Source: Clostridium_AD sp937920395 (GTDB lineage Bacteria > Bacillota > Clostridia > Clostridiales > Clostridiaceae). Taken from it: a DNA stretch of 64,000 nt. How positions within the stretch are numbered: the stretch's first letter is position 1; each line of letters starts with the position of its first letter. This document shows, one piece after another, positions 1-8,311 of the stretch. Both the position numbers and the translations under genes were made by a program. The DNA is taken from assembly GCA_052274345.1 (NCBI GenBank), contig DAVZGP010000003.1, positions 62,001-126,000 of the forward strand. The letters are read 5' to 3'. The notes beneath the pieces were generated by a model, which did not search any database, was not told where the DNA came from, and worked only from the letters and a program-made list of their open reading frames with translations.

Positions 1-36
1 CCCACCAAGGCAACCCGTTAATAATCCTATATACAT
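1..36 (-). CDS. 5' end of a further gene, probably a sugar phosphate isomerase/epimerase (cut by window edge)
   Basis: Twelve codons are visible on the minus strand, reading MYIGLLTGCLGG, before the window ends. A GGAGGG ribosome binding site lies 8 bases upstream of the ATG and overlaps the end of the preceding gene, so the two are translationally close and probably one operon. The hydrophobic first strand followed by a short turn resembles the start of xylose-isomerase-like TIM-barrel proteins, and the neighbour is of that family. The start is well supported; the product is an inference from 12 residues and context. Confidence 0.5.
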   Translation of the reverse strand, partial: MYIGLLTGCLGG

Positions 37-37
37 A

Positions 38-793
38 TTAAATACCCTCCTCAACTAATTTCTTTAAATTTTTAAATCCAATTTCTACACTTACAAAACT
101 TGGTTTGTTAAAAAATTCTTGTTCAACAATAAGCCATTTAGCCCCTTGTTTTTCAGATTCCATGATTATAGATTTAATATCCATAATTCCATTTCCAACT
201 TCAGTTGAACGTTTTTCCCCATCTACTATTTCCATATCTTTTATATGAATAAGATCACAACGTCCTGCATGTTTTTTTATATATTCAACGGGGTCAAGCC
301 CTGCATGTTTTACCCAATAAGTATCTATTTCGGCTTTCACAAGTTTAGCATTAGTATCTTTATATATAATATCTAATCCATATTCTCCATTAAATTTTTG
401 AAATTCATGTCCATGATTATGATAACCTAGAAGTATTCCCTTTTCACTGCACTTTAGAGCTAAAGCATTAAGTGTTTCTGCCATCTTCTCATAATCATCC
501 TTATTTTTATATGTAGCATAAGGACATATTATATAAGGATTACCGATTTCTAAACTATATTCTATAACTTTATCAATGTTATTCGTTAATTCAGCTAAAC
601 TTACATGACTTCCACAAACTTTAAGACCTAGTTCTTGAAGTAATACCTTAAGTTTTGAACTTGATAGACCACCGTATCCAGCAAATTCTACTCCGTTATA
701 CCCTATTTGTGATACTTTCTCTAACGAACGCGAAAAATTTTTCTCTGTTTCATCTTTAATACTATATAATTGAAGTGCTATTGGTAAACTCAT
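38..793 (-). CDS. Sugar phosphate isomerase/epimerase family protein (xylose isomerase-like TIM barrel)
   Basis: A 251-residue cytosolic protein of the AP-endonuclease-2/xylose-isomerase-like TIM-barrel superfamily, which isomerises or epimerises sugars and inositol derivatives with a divalent metal. Visible family features in order: N-terminal strand IALQLYS, VEFAGYGG near residue 36, GYHNHGHEF near residue 125 (His-rich metal region), AEIDTYWVKHAG near 155, HIKDME near 184 and the final VEQEFF glutamate near 225. The length is normal for the family. It lies 29 bases downstream of a Gfo/Idh/MocA oxidoreductase on the same strand, a common pairing in inositol and sugar-derivative catabolism. 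The exact substrate cannot be read from the sequence. Confidence 0.85.
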   Translation of the reverse strand: MSLPIALQLYSIKDETEKNFSRSLEKVSQIGYNGVEFAGYGGLSSSKLKVLLQELGLKVCGSHVSLAELTNNIDKVIEYSLEIGNPYIICPYATYKNKDDYEKMAETLNALALKCSEKGILLGYHNHGHEFQKFNGEYGLDIIYKDTNAKLVKAEIDTYWVKHAGLDPVEYIKKHAGRCDLIHIKDMEIVDGEKRSTEVGNGIMDIKSIIMESEKQGAKWLIVEQEFFNKPSFVSVEIGFKNLKKLVEEGI

Positions 794-822
794 AATCTAC
801 ACCAACCTTTATTTATTATTTA

Positions 823-1908
823 TTATTTATTAAAATAAACTGGCTCTCCGGTTTTTGATGACTCATATATTGCTTCTAAAATTTCTGTAACAACTAACGC
901 TTGTTCAGGTTTTACTATTGGCTCCGTATCATATAAAATACAATCAATCCAAGATCTAGCTTCAACATCTGCTGGATCTTCAGAAATTCCTTCATTAAAT
1001 GCAACTCCATTTGAACCAAAATCAACTTTAGTTTCATATAGCCTACCTAGATTTTCTCCATTTATTTTAAGACCATCAGTCATGTCAGCCCCACCCTCAG
1101 TTCCACATAGGCTTGTCTGAGCTTCTCCAACATCTAAGGTATTTAATGCCCAGCTTGATTCAATAACTATAGTAGCACCATTCTCCATAGTAATGAACCC
1201 AAATGCGGAATCTTCTACTGTAAATTTTTTTGGATCCCATGGACCCCATGCATTAGCAGCATTTTCTTTTTTACTTAGCTTATGATATACATTTCCCACA
1301 ACATACTTAGGCTTATAATTGTCAAGCATCCAAAGCGTTAGATCTAAAGCATGAGTTCCAATGTCTATTAATGGTCCTCCTCCTTGCTCAAATTCATTTA
1401 AAAATACTCCCCAAGTTGGAACTGCTCTTCTTCTAATAGCATGTGCCTTTGCAAAATATATATCTCCAAGCCCACCATTTTCACATGTTGTTTTAAGATA
1501 TCTAGAATCTGCTCTAAATCTATTTTGATATCCGATAGTAAGCTTTTTACCTGTTCTCTTTGCAGCCTCTAACATTTCTCTTGCTTCCTTAGAAGTCTTT
1601 GCCATTGGCTTTTCACACATAACGTGTTTACCAGCTTCCAATACATCAATTGTTATAACGCTATGTGATCTATTTGGAGTACAAACATGAACAACGTCAA
1701 TAGTATCATCCTTTAGAAGATCTTTATAATCTACATAAACCTTCGCTCCATCGCTTCCATATTCTTTTGCAGCAGCCTCTGCTTTCTCTATTATTATATC
1801 GCAAAAAGCGACCATTTCTATTTCTGCTATCTTAGCGAGGCTCGGCATGTGTTTTCCATTAGCTATGCCCCCACATCCTATTATTCCAACTCTTAATTTC
1901 TTATCCAT
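823..1908 (-). CDS. Gfo/Idh/MocA family NAD(P)-dependent oxidoreductase
   Basis: A 361-residue dehydrogenase. The N-terminal Rossmann fold opens with VGIIGCGGIANGKH (residues 7-20, the dinucleotide-binding glycine motif), and the family hallmark CEKPMA lies near residue 98, where the lysine of EKP is part of the catalytic site. A second hallmark, IDIGTHALDLTLWML near 183, supplies the D-x3-H pair. Such enzymes oxidise sugar or inositol hydroxyls with NAD(P). The next gene downstream is a TIM-barrel isomerase/epimerase, so the two probably act in one short pathway. An operator-like sequence with TGTAAACGATA lies about 50 bases upstream. The substrate is unknown. Confidence 0.88.
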   Translation of the reverse strand: MDKKLRVGIIGCGGIANGKHMPSLAKIAEIEMVAFCDIIIEKAEAAAKEYGSDGAKVYVDYKDLLKDDTIDVVHVCTPNRSHSVITIDVLEAGKHVMCEKPMAKTSKEAREMLEAAKRTGKKLTIGYQNRFRADSRYLKTTCENGGLGDIYFAKAHAIRRRAVPTWGVFLNEFEQGGGPLIDIGTHALDLTLWMLDNYKPKYVVGNVYHKLSKKENAANAWGPWDPKKFTVEDSAFGFITMENGATIVIESSWALNTLDVGEAQTSLCGTEGGADMTDGLKINGENLGRLYETKVDFGSNGVAFNEGISEDPADVEARSWIDCILYDTEPIVKPEQALVVTEILEAIYESSKTGEPVYFNK

Positions 1909-1958
1909 ACAATCTCACCCTTTCTCTTTAATATATATTGGACTAGTTTTTAATTATC

Positions 1959-1969
1959 TATCGTTTACA
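1959..1969 (-). promoter_or_regulatory. LacI/CcpA-type operator-like site upstream of the Gfo/Idh/MocA gene
   Basis: The minus strand reads TGTAAACGATA, sharing the GTAAACGA core with sites at 8050 and 24831. It could be an operator of the local LacI-type regulators or a catabolite-responsive element, since the left half also matches the cre consensus. It lies in the gene's presumed 5' region. No binding is shown. Confidence 0.4.
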
Positions 1970-2059
1970 TTTACTATTTTATAACATTTCAACTTTAATT
2001 ACTCCCCATGAATTGCTCAATACTTCTCATATATTGCTTTTTCAAGTTTTAGTTTATAA

Positions 2060-2107
2060 AAAAATATAAAGTTATGGTCATTTTTATAAGCTCTAGACCA
2101 TAACTTT
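2060..2107 (-). terminator. Intrinsic terminator of the glucosidase/ABC transporter operon
   Basis: A perfect 12-bp stem (AAAGTTATGGTC at 2068-2079 with GACCATAACTTT at 2096-2107) encloses a 16-base loop. On the minus strand it is followed by a T/A-rich run including TTTTTT. It lies just after the glucosidase gene and separates that operon from the oxidoreductase/isomerase pair. Confidence 0.8.
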
Positions 2108-2172
2108 CTTATTATAATAAATCATTTATTAAAACTATATTAATGATAAAATAGTTACTAATATAAACTATT

Positions 2173-3861
2173 TTATAATTTATTTTTTAATAGGTATACT
2201 CTTGCTTCATAAGGTTTAAGCATAATTGTCTCTATTGATTCGGTAAGTACTATATAATTTGATATTAGAAGCTTTTTATGATCATATTTTATGCTATTAG
2301 GGATCGAAAATTTAGCAATATTTTCATAAAAATTACATATTACTAACAACATTTCATCATTTAATTTCCTTGTATATGCATAAATATCCTTGTTATCTTC
2401 TAGAATTAAATTATAATCTCCATATACAATTATTTCATGTGTCTTTCGTAACATTATAAGTTTTTTATAATAATTAAAGATTGAATTTTCATCATCTAAT
2501 TGCGCCTGTGCATTAATATATTTGTAGTTTGGGTTTACCTTTATCCACGGAGTTCCATCTGTAAAACCTGCATTATTTTTGTCGTCCCACTGAAATGGTG
2601 TTCTAGCATTATCTCTACCCCTCTTATAAATGGCATCCATAATATCATCATGGCTCTTTTTACCGCCTTTTGTGAAATCTTTATAAGCATTTAGAGTTTC
2701 TATATCTCTATAATCATTAATACTATGGAATTTCACATTAGTCATACCTATTTCCTCACCTTGATAAATATATGGAGTACCTGTAAGCATATGAAGAAAA
2801 GTCGCTAACATTTTAGCAGATTCAATTCTATATCTACTGTCATTTCCAAAACGAGAAACCATTCTTGGTTGGTCATGGTTATTTAAGTAAAGACTATTCC
2901 AACCCTTACCCTCAAGCTTGCTTTGCCATTTTGACATAATGGTTTTAAATTCACCAAGGTCAAAAGTTGTTTTGCCCCATTTTCCTTCGGGTCCATCACC
3001 CACACTCATATGTTCAAATTCAAACACCATGTTTAGTTCATTCCTATCTTCACCAACATATTGAATTGCTTGTGAAGGCGTAACATCCGGAGCTTCACCA
3101 ACAGTTATGATATCATACTTACTTAATACTTCTTTGTTCATTTCTCGTAAATAATCATGAACTTTTGGATGATTCCTACTAAAATTACCTGGATCCGCAA
3201 AGCTACTAATTCCATTAATAATACTATCGGGATAGCTTTGATCTTTTCCAATCATATTAATAACATCCATACGAAAGCCATCAATTCCTTTTTCTAACCA
3301 CCATTTCATCATACCAAATATTTCTTTTCTTAGGTTTTTGTTTTCCCAGTTTAAATCCGGTTGTTTTTTTGAAAATAAGTGTAGGTAATACATTTGTGTT
3401 TGAGGATCTAATTCCCAAGCAGATCCTCCAAAACAACCTCCCCAATTATTTGGTGGTAATCCATCTTTTCCGTTCCTCCAAATGTAATAATCTCTATATT
3501 TATTTGTTTTTGATTTCTTACTTTCAATAAACCATTGATGTTCATCAGAGCTATGATTTATTACAAGATCCATCATTATCTTAATTTTTCTTTCATGTGC
3601 CTCTTCTAGCAATATATCAAAATCTTCTATGGTTCCGAATTCTTTCATTATTCCCTGGTAGTTACTTATATCATATCCATTATCGTCATTTGGAGATTCA
3701 TAAACAGGAGATAACCATAGTACATCAATTCCAAGTTTCTTAAGATAACCAAGTTTTTCGGTTATTCCTCTCAAGTCTCCAATGCCATCTCCATCACTAT
3801 CTTTAAAGCTTCTTGGGTAAATTTGATAAACTACGCTTTCTTTCCACCAATATTTATTCAT
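2173..3861 (-). CDS. malL: Oligo-1,6-glucosidase-type GH13 alpha-glucosidase
   Basis: A 562-residue intracellular GH13 enzyme that would release glucose from short alpha-glucosides imported by the adjacent ABC transporter. The start WWKESVVYQIYPRSF and the calcium-type loop DSDGDGIGDL (21-30) are typical of the oligo-1,6-glucosidase subfamily. The catalytic triad is visible: nucleophile D199 in DGFRMDV, acid/base E256 in TVGEAPDV, and D330 in LNNHDQ. The residue after the nucleophile is valine (V200), which in this subfamily goes with alpha-1,6 rather than alpha-1,4 specificity, so isomalto-oligosaccharides or panose are likely substrates. It is the last gene of the ABC operon. Trehalose-6-phosphate hydrolase is less likely because there is no PTS gene nearby. 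Confidence 0.85.
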   Translation of the reverse strand: MNKYWWKESVVYQIYPRSFKDSDGDGIGDLRGITEKLGYLKKLGIDVLWLSPVYESPNDDNGYDISNYQGIMKEFGTIEDFDILLEEAHERKIKIMMDLVINHSSDEHQWFIESKKSKTNKYRDYYIWRNGKDGLPPNNWGGCFGGSAWELDPQTQMYYLHLFSKKQPDLNWENKNLRKEIFGMMKWWLEKGIDGFRMDVINMIGKDQSYPDSIINGISSFADPGNFSRNHPKVHDYLREMNKEVLSKYDIITVGEAPDVTPSQAIQYVGEDRNELNMVFEFEHMSVGDGPEGKWGKTTFDLGEFKTIMSKWQSKLEGKGWNSLYLNNHDQPRMVSRFGNDSRYRIESAKMLATFLHMLTGTPYIYQGEEIGMTNVKFHSINDYRDIETLNAYKDFTKGGKKSHDDIMDAIYKRGRDNARTPFQWDDKNNAGFTDGTPWIKVNPNYKYINAQAQLDDENSIFNYYKKLIMLRKTHEIIVYGDYNLILEDNKDIYAYTRKLNDEMLLVICNFYENIAKFSIPNSIKYDHKKLLISNYIVLTESIETIMLKPYEARVYLLKNKL

Positions 3862-3876
3862 AAAATCTCCTTCTTT

Positions 3877-4704
3877 CTATTGTTTTATTGCTCCGTTAGT
3901 TACACCACTTATAATAAATCTCTGAGCAAATATATATACTATTATGATTGGTGCTAGTGCTAAAAGATAAGATGCAAAAGCTAAATTATAATTTGTGCTA
4001 AATTGCCCTTGAAAAACGTACTGTACTAGAGGTAATGTTGCCTGCGCAGGTTTACTTAATATAATAAGCGGAAGCATAAAATCATTCCAAGTTCCTAAAA
4101 AGGATAATATTCCTATAGTAGCATTTATCGGTTTTAATAAGGGGAATATTATACGAAAGAATATTTGCCAAGTTGAAGCTCCATCTATTGTAGCAGCCTC
4201 TTCTAATGACTTAGGAAGGGACTTTAAATACCCTACGTACAAGAAAATATTAAAGGGCAACCCATAAACAATATAAAGAACTATAATCCCCGGTATATTA
4301 TCAAGTTGAAATGAACTTACTTGTTTTACCAGTGGTAACATTATTATTTGAAATGGTACAAACATAGCACTTATAAAATAGTAGTAAAGGATATTAAAAA
4401 ACTTTACATCCCTATTTCTTGCTATTGCATAAGATACCATTGAATTTGTAATTATAATAAATAATACAGAAACAAAAGTTATTACTGCACTATTTCCAAA
4501 TGCATCAAAAAAATTAGTTATTTTGATTGCCTGTGTAAAATTATCAAAATGAAATTTTGATGGTAATGAGAGTGTAGAATTAATCATATCTTGAGGGGAT
4601 TTTAATGAAGTGCTTATTAGAATGTATAGTGGAAATAATATAAATATTCCTGCTAAGATTATCATTGTTAAAGTAAGAACCAAACTAATTTTCTTTTTCT
4701 TCAT
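3877..4704 (-). CDS. Carbohydrate ABC transporter permease (MalG type)
   Basis: A 275-residue inner-membrane subunit with about six hydrophobic segments, starting with a long one at residues 11-33. The cytoplasmic EAA loop, EEAATIDGASTWQIFFRI near residue 167, is the contact with the ATPase and is characteristic of the CUT1 sugar family. Its ATG overlaps the stop codon of the partner permease as TAATG, implying translational coupling. No ATPase gene is present in the operon; a shared MsmX-type ATPase encoded elsewhere probably energises it, as is common for CUT1 systems in Firmicutes. Confidence 0.9.
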   Translation of the reverse strand: MKKKKISLVLTLTMIILAGIFILFPLYILISTSLKSPQDMINSTLSLPSKFHFDNFTQAIKITNFFDAFGNSAVITFVSVLFIIITNSMVSYAIARNRDVKFFNILYYYFISAMFVPFQIIMLPLVKQVSSFQLDNIPGIIVLYIVYGLPFNIFLYVGYLKSLPKSLEEAATIDGASTWQIFFRIIFPLLKPINATIGILSFLGTWNDFMLPLIILSKPAQATLPLVQYVFQGQFSTNYNLAFASYLLALAPIIIVYIFAQRFIISGVTNGAIKQ

Positions 4705-5570
4705 TATAAATCAACCTCCCGTTTTGCAAGTACTTTCAGTTGGAAAAGTGAAATTGTTACAATTACAATAAAATAAAGTACAGCATCTGCAGATTGATAT
4801 GCAAAATTTCCCCCTGAAAATCCAAAATGAAAAATCACCCAAGCAATTGACTGAGTGGCATTACCAGGACCTCCACCTGTCATTGCAACAATTTGGTCAA
4901 ATACCATTAAAGAACCTTTTAAACTCAATACCATATTTATTGTAAAAAAAGGAGCTATTAATGGAAATGTTATTTTCCTAAAGGTTTGCCACTTGTTAGC
5001 ACCATCAATATCACTTGCCTCATAAATATCTTGGTCGATAGTTTGAAGTCCTGAAATATATATTATAGTACTAAAGGCTATGGACTGCCATGATGCCACA
5101 AATACTATACCCAGCCAAGCAAGATCTGGATTTCCAAGTATATTAGAACTTAAAATAGGAATATTCAAATATGTACCAAGCTGTGGTAATAATTGAGCAA
5201 ATACATAATTAAATATAAAACCAACTATTAAAACTCCTAGTATATTTGGCAGAAAAAATATTGCTCTTAAAGCATTCTTAAATTTAATAGCTGAATTTAA
5301 AGCAATGGCTATAGCTAAACTTATCACGTTAACAATTATAGTTGTAAGTATTGCAAATTTAAAGGTAAAACCATAAGCATTTCTAATAGTGTCATCTTGA
5401 AAAAGGTTCAAATAATTTTTAAGACCTATGAACTTCCAATCTCCATAGCCATTCCAGTCAGTAAAACTATACAGGATGCCTTTTATTAATGGTAGTGTAT
5501 GGAAAGTAAAAAATAATATTAAAGCAGGAATTGTCATAATATAAAAGATCATTCGTTTGTTTTTTTTCAA
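4704..5570 (-). CDS. Carbohydrate ABC transporter permease (MalF type)
   Basis: A 288-residue membrane protein with about six predicted transmembrane segments, the first at residues 8-29. The EAA loop EASDIDGANKWQTFRKI near residue 183 marks it as the MalF/UgpA-type partner of the next permease, whose start codon overlaps this gene's stop. It follows the substrate-binding lipoprotein gene after a 95-base gap holding a strong hairpin. Sugar specificity is inferred only from the downstream alpha-1,6-glucosidase. Confidence 0.9.
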   Translation of the reverse strand: MKKNKRMIFYIMTIPALILFFTFHTLPLIKGILYSFTDWNGYGDWKFIGLKNYLNLFQDDTIRNAYGFTFKFAILTTIIVNVISLAIAIALNSAIKFKNALRAIFFLPNILGVLIVGFIFNYVFAQLLPQLGTYLNIPILSSNILGNPDLAWLGIVFVASWQSIAFSTIIYISGLQTIDQDIYEASDIDGANKWQTFRKITFPLIAPFFTINMVLSLKGSLMVFDQIVAMTGGGPGNATQSIAWVIFHFGFSGGNFAYQSADAVLYFIVIVTISLFQLKVLAKREVDL

Positions 5571-5619
5571 TTAATTCACTCTCCTTTTTCTATGGATAAT
5601 TACTTTTTAAGAAGTTATA

Positions 5620-5654
5620 GTATAGAGAAATATTTGTACTTTATTTCTCTATAC
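5620..5654 (-). terminator. Intercistronic hairpin between binding-protein and permease genes
   Basis: A perfect 13-bp stem (5620-5632 with 5642-5654) with a 9-base loop sits directly after the binding-protein stop codon. There is no long T-run after it on the minus strand, so it more likely gives partial termination or protects the 3' end of the binding-protein message, raising its expression over the permeases. Confidence 0.7.
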
Positions 5655-5665
5655 TACATTAATAT

Positions 5666-6916
5666 CTATTTTTTATTATTTCTATCATACTCTGTATCAA
5701 GCTTCTTTAAAAAGGCTGCTTTGTCTTTTTTAGTAAGAAAACCTTGTACAATAGATGCTGTGTCTAAACCAGTTGGGTAATAGTGATCAGGGAAACTTCC
5801 GATTTCTCCTTTTTTAAAGTTAGCTGCTAAATCTGTAACACTTTCATCCTTTTGTTCAACACCTTTAATAGCTGAAAATGCGAACTGATCATTTATATAT
5901 TTTTGTGCATTTTCCTTTTGTAACATGAATTCAATAAATTTTTTAGCTTCTGCAGGATGTTTAGAATTTTTTGTTATTGCAAGCAATACATCAACACCTG
6001 AATTAATCTTATTTTTAGTTATATCATTAGTTGCTGGTAATGGGAACATTCCTAGTTTGATATTTGGATTTATTTTTTTAATATCTGAAATTGCCCAATT
6101 ACCTTGAAGATACATTACTGATTTTCCTTGAGCAAATGCTTTGTTACCATCATTGTATCCCATTCCATATATGTCTTTTTGACCATATTTAATAATTTCA
6201 AGCATTTTATCTGCTATCTCTGAATGAGTAGCTGCAAATGTAGTTTTATCAGTTTTTCTATCAGCAAGAAATGTTTTTGGAGCAATATCAGAGGCTAGTA
6301 TATTCCAGAAACACATACCTGTCCAAGCATCTTTAAGTGTTAGATAAAATGGGGTTTCATCACTAGTTTTTATTTTTTTCGAAAGCGTAATAAACTCATC
6401 CCACGTTTTTGGTATTTTCAAACCTAGTTTTACAAATTTTTCTTTGTTATATAAAACTCCACCAGCATTTGTTGCATAAGGTACTCCAAATGAAGTTTTG
6501 TCTCCATTTGTTAGAAGATCACTCATTTGCTTAGTGTAAGCTGGCTGTATATTATTAATAAAGCTTTCCTTACTAAGGTCTAAAAGAACACCATTAGTTG
6601 CAAGTTCACCATATAAACTATCGCCACCCATACTTAATACATCAGGCATATCATTTTTAGTAAGTCTTGTTTTTAAAACAGTTCCTGAATCTGGTGGAGC
6701 GTTAAGCACAATTTGAATATTGGGATTTTTAGTCTGAAAATCTTTGATCATACTTTGATATATGGTCTTATTTTCTGGTTTATTAGAAAATACCTCTAAT
6801 TTAACTTTCCCACCAGTATTAGAACTACTATCTGATGATGAACAACCTACTAATAAAGAAGACCCTAATGCTAAAGTAAGCATTAATGATACTAAAGATT
6901 TTGATTTTTTATTCAT
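5666..6916 (-). CDS. Carbohydrate ABC transporter substrate-binding lipoprotein
   Basis: A 416-residue extracellular solute-binding protein of the family-1 (MalE-like) type. The signal peptide has a charged start (MNKKSK), a hydrophobic core and the lipobox LLVGC with the lipidated cysteine at residue 25, followed by a serine-rich linker. The mature part contains typical motifs such as WDEFITLSKKI near 160 and the late EAKKFIEFML near 323. It is the first gene of the operon binding protein, two permeases, glucosidase, and its promoter region carries a candidate operator. Likely ligand: an alpha-glucoside oligosaccharide, inferred from the glucosidase. Confidence 0.9.
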   Translation of the reverse strand: MNKKSKSLVSLMLTLALGSSLLVGCSSSDSSSNTGGKVKLEVFSNKPENKTIYQSMIKDFQTKNPNIQIVLNAPPDSGTVLKTRLTKNDMPDVLSMGGDSLYGELATNGVLLDLSKESFINNIQPAYTKQMSDLLTNGDKTSFGVPYATNAGGVLYNKEKFVKLGLKIPKTWDEFITLSKKIKTSDETPFYLTLKDAWTGMCFWNILASDIAPKTFLADRKTDKTTFAATHSEIADKMLEIIKYGQKDIYGMGYNDGNKAFAQGKSVMYLQGNWAISDIKKINPNIKLGMFPLPATNDITKNKINSGVDVLLAITKNSKHPAEAKKFIEFMLQKENAQKYINDQFAFSAIKGVEQKDESVTDLAANFKKGEIGSFPDHYYPTGLDTASIVQGFLTKKDKAAFLKKLDTEYDRNNKK

Positions 6917-6956
6917 TTTTATACCCCCTTAAATTTTTGTTGATAATTTCTATATT

Positions 6957-6984
6957 AATTATACTGTTTATAATCAGTGGGTTA
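6957..6984 (-). promoter_or_regulatory. Candidate promoter of the sugar ABC operon
   Basis: On the minus strand TTAACC and TATAAT hexamers are spaced by 16 bases, upstream of an AGGGGGT ribosome binding site. The -35 hexamer overlaps the operator-like GTAATCGATTAAC, so a bound LacI-type repressor would block the polymerase. Confidence 0.55.
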
Positions 6985-7006
6985 ATCGATTACGTAAACA
7001 GTATAA
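6959..7006. promoter_or_regulatory. Nested palindromes: LacI-type operator inside a 12-bp inverted repeat
   Basis: The inner 6981-6993 sequence GTTAATCGATTAC contains the perfect palindrome TAATCGATTA and resembles a LacI-family operator with a central CG. It is framed by a perfect 12-bp inverted repeat, TTATACTGTTTA at 6959-6970 and TAAACAGTATAA at 6995-7006. It lies between the regulator gene and the binding-protein gene. Autogenous or operon control by the adjacent LacI-type protein is inferred. Confidence 0.6.
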
Positions 7007-7013
7007 AAAACTA

Positions 7014-8039
7014 TCAAAGTTTTTTAACACTTTCCCTTTCAATAATTTCAAAAGGCATTATTATACTTTCACTTTTTTTATTAGTTATAATGGTTTTGAT
7101 TAACATTTCAACTGATTTTTGACCCATCTCATATGATGGTTGAGATATAGTAGTTAAGGGTGGATAAGACATTTCTGATACTTTCGTGTTATCATACCCT
7201 ATTATAGATAAATCCTCTGGAATTAAAATACCTCTTTTATGAGCTATGAACATTGCACCAACTGCACTATCATCACAAGCCGCAAAAATAGCAGTGAATT
7301 TTTTATTTTCATTTAAAAGTGCCTCCATAGAACATTTACCTCCTTTAAAACTGAAACCACCATATTTTATAAGGGATTCATCAATAGTAAGATTATATTG
7401 TCTTAGCGCCTGTCTATATCCTTGCACACGAGATATTCCAGCAATGGGGTCCTCTTTTTCTCCACCTATCATTGCTATTTTAGTGTGTCCGTTTTCTATT
7501 AAATAACTAGTAGCCGCGTAAGCCGCTTGAAAGTCGTCCACTTTAATATATGGAATAGTAAAACGAGGTGAATATGTCGATACAAGTATGCAAGGTATTT
7601 TAGTGTCTATAATATTTTTGTCATACACATCTTTAGGAGATAGACTACATACAATAATACCATCTACCTGCCTTTCTGATAATACATCTAGATAATAAGG
7701 CATTAGATTACAACTAACACCTGTATTACAAATAAAAACACTATAATTATTTTTATGCGACATCTCCTCTATGCCATTTAGAATTTCCACATAAAAAGTA
7801 GTTTCAACCTTTGGTAACAATACACCTATAGTATGACTAGTTTTTGTTTTTAAGTTTCTAGCAATGGCATTTCTACGATATCCCATATTCTCAACGATAG
7901 CAACTACCTTTTTCCTTGTTTCCTCAGAATATCCACCTAAATCATTAAGTATTCTAGAAACAGTAGCTACTGAGACATTAGCTTTTTTTGCAACATCCTT
8001 GATAGTTGGCTTATTTATTGTGCTATTCATAATTTCCAT
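7014..8039 (-). CDS. LacI family transcriptional regulator of the adjacent sugar operon
   Basis: A 341-residue repressor. The N-terminal helix-turn-helix reads TIKDVAKKANVSVATVSRI (about residues 12-30) with the hinge helix NAIARNLKTK near 57-66, where the ARNLK segment would insert in the minor groove. The rest is a periplasmic-binding-protein-like sugar sensor beginning TIGVLLPKVETTFY. An internal ATG three codons later (8030) is an alternative start. It precedes the ABC transporter operon on the same strand, and operator-like sites lie on both sides of the gene (8050-8062 and 6981-6993), consistent with control of itself and of the transporter genes. The inducer is unknown. Confidence 0.9.
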   Translation of the reverse strand: MEIMNSTINKPTIKDVAKKANVSVATVSRILNDLGGYSEETRKKVVAIVENMGYRRNAIARNLKTKTSHTIGVLLPKVETTFYVEILNGIEEMSHKNNYSVFICNTGVSCNLMPYYLDVLSERQVDGIIVCSLSPKDVYDKNIIDTKIPCILVSTYSPRFTIPYIKVDDFQAAYAATSYLIENGHTKIAMIGGEKEDPIAGISRVQGYRQALRQYNLTIDESLIKYGGFSFKGGKCSMEALLNENKKFTAIFAACDDSAVGAMFIAHKRGILIPEDLSIIGYDNTKVSEMSYPPLTTISQPSYEMGQKSVEMLIKTIITNKKSESIIMPFEIIERESVKKL

Positions 8040-8049
8040 TTTCCTTTCA

Positions 8050-8062
8050 GTAAACGATTAAC
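8050..8062. promoter_or_regulatory. LacI-type operator-like site upstream of the regulator
   Basis: GTAAACGATTAAC lies 10 bases upstream of the regulator start. Its right half matches the inverse of the site at 6981-6993, which supports both being bound by the same protein. Confidence 0.5.
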
Positions 8063-8249
8063 CTAAATACAGTTTACCATATATATGTTAATTAGTATAT
8101 AGTTTTGAAATATTATACAAATAATTCCGGATTATTGTTTTTGCCTTTATTTTATATAATCGTATTGCTTTACTTTATCTTTTAATAACGATAGCCGTTT
8201 AAATTTGTTATATTGCACTTCCTTATATAGAATTTAACTAAGACCTCCA

Positions 8250-8278
8250 TTGACATAATTTAAAATTTCATGTTTAAT
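8250..8278 (+). promoter_or_regulatory. Promoter of the larA-like gene
   Basis: TTGACA at 8250-8255 and TTTAAT at 8273-8278 with a 17-base spacer, about 30 bases before the GGGAGG ribosome binding site of the racemase gene. Confidence 0.65.
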
Positions 8279-8311
8279 GTATAGAAAGAGAAAATATGGG
8301 AGGAAATAATC

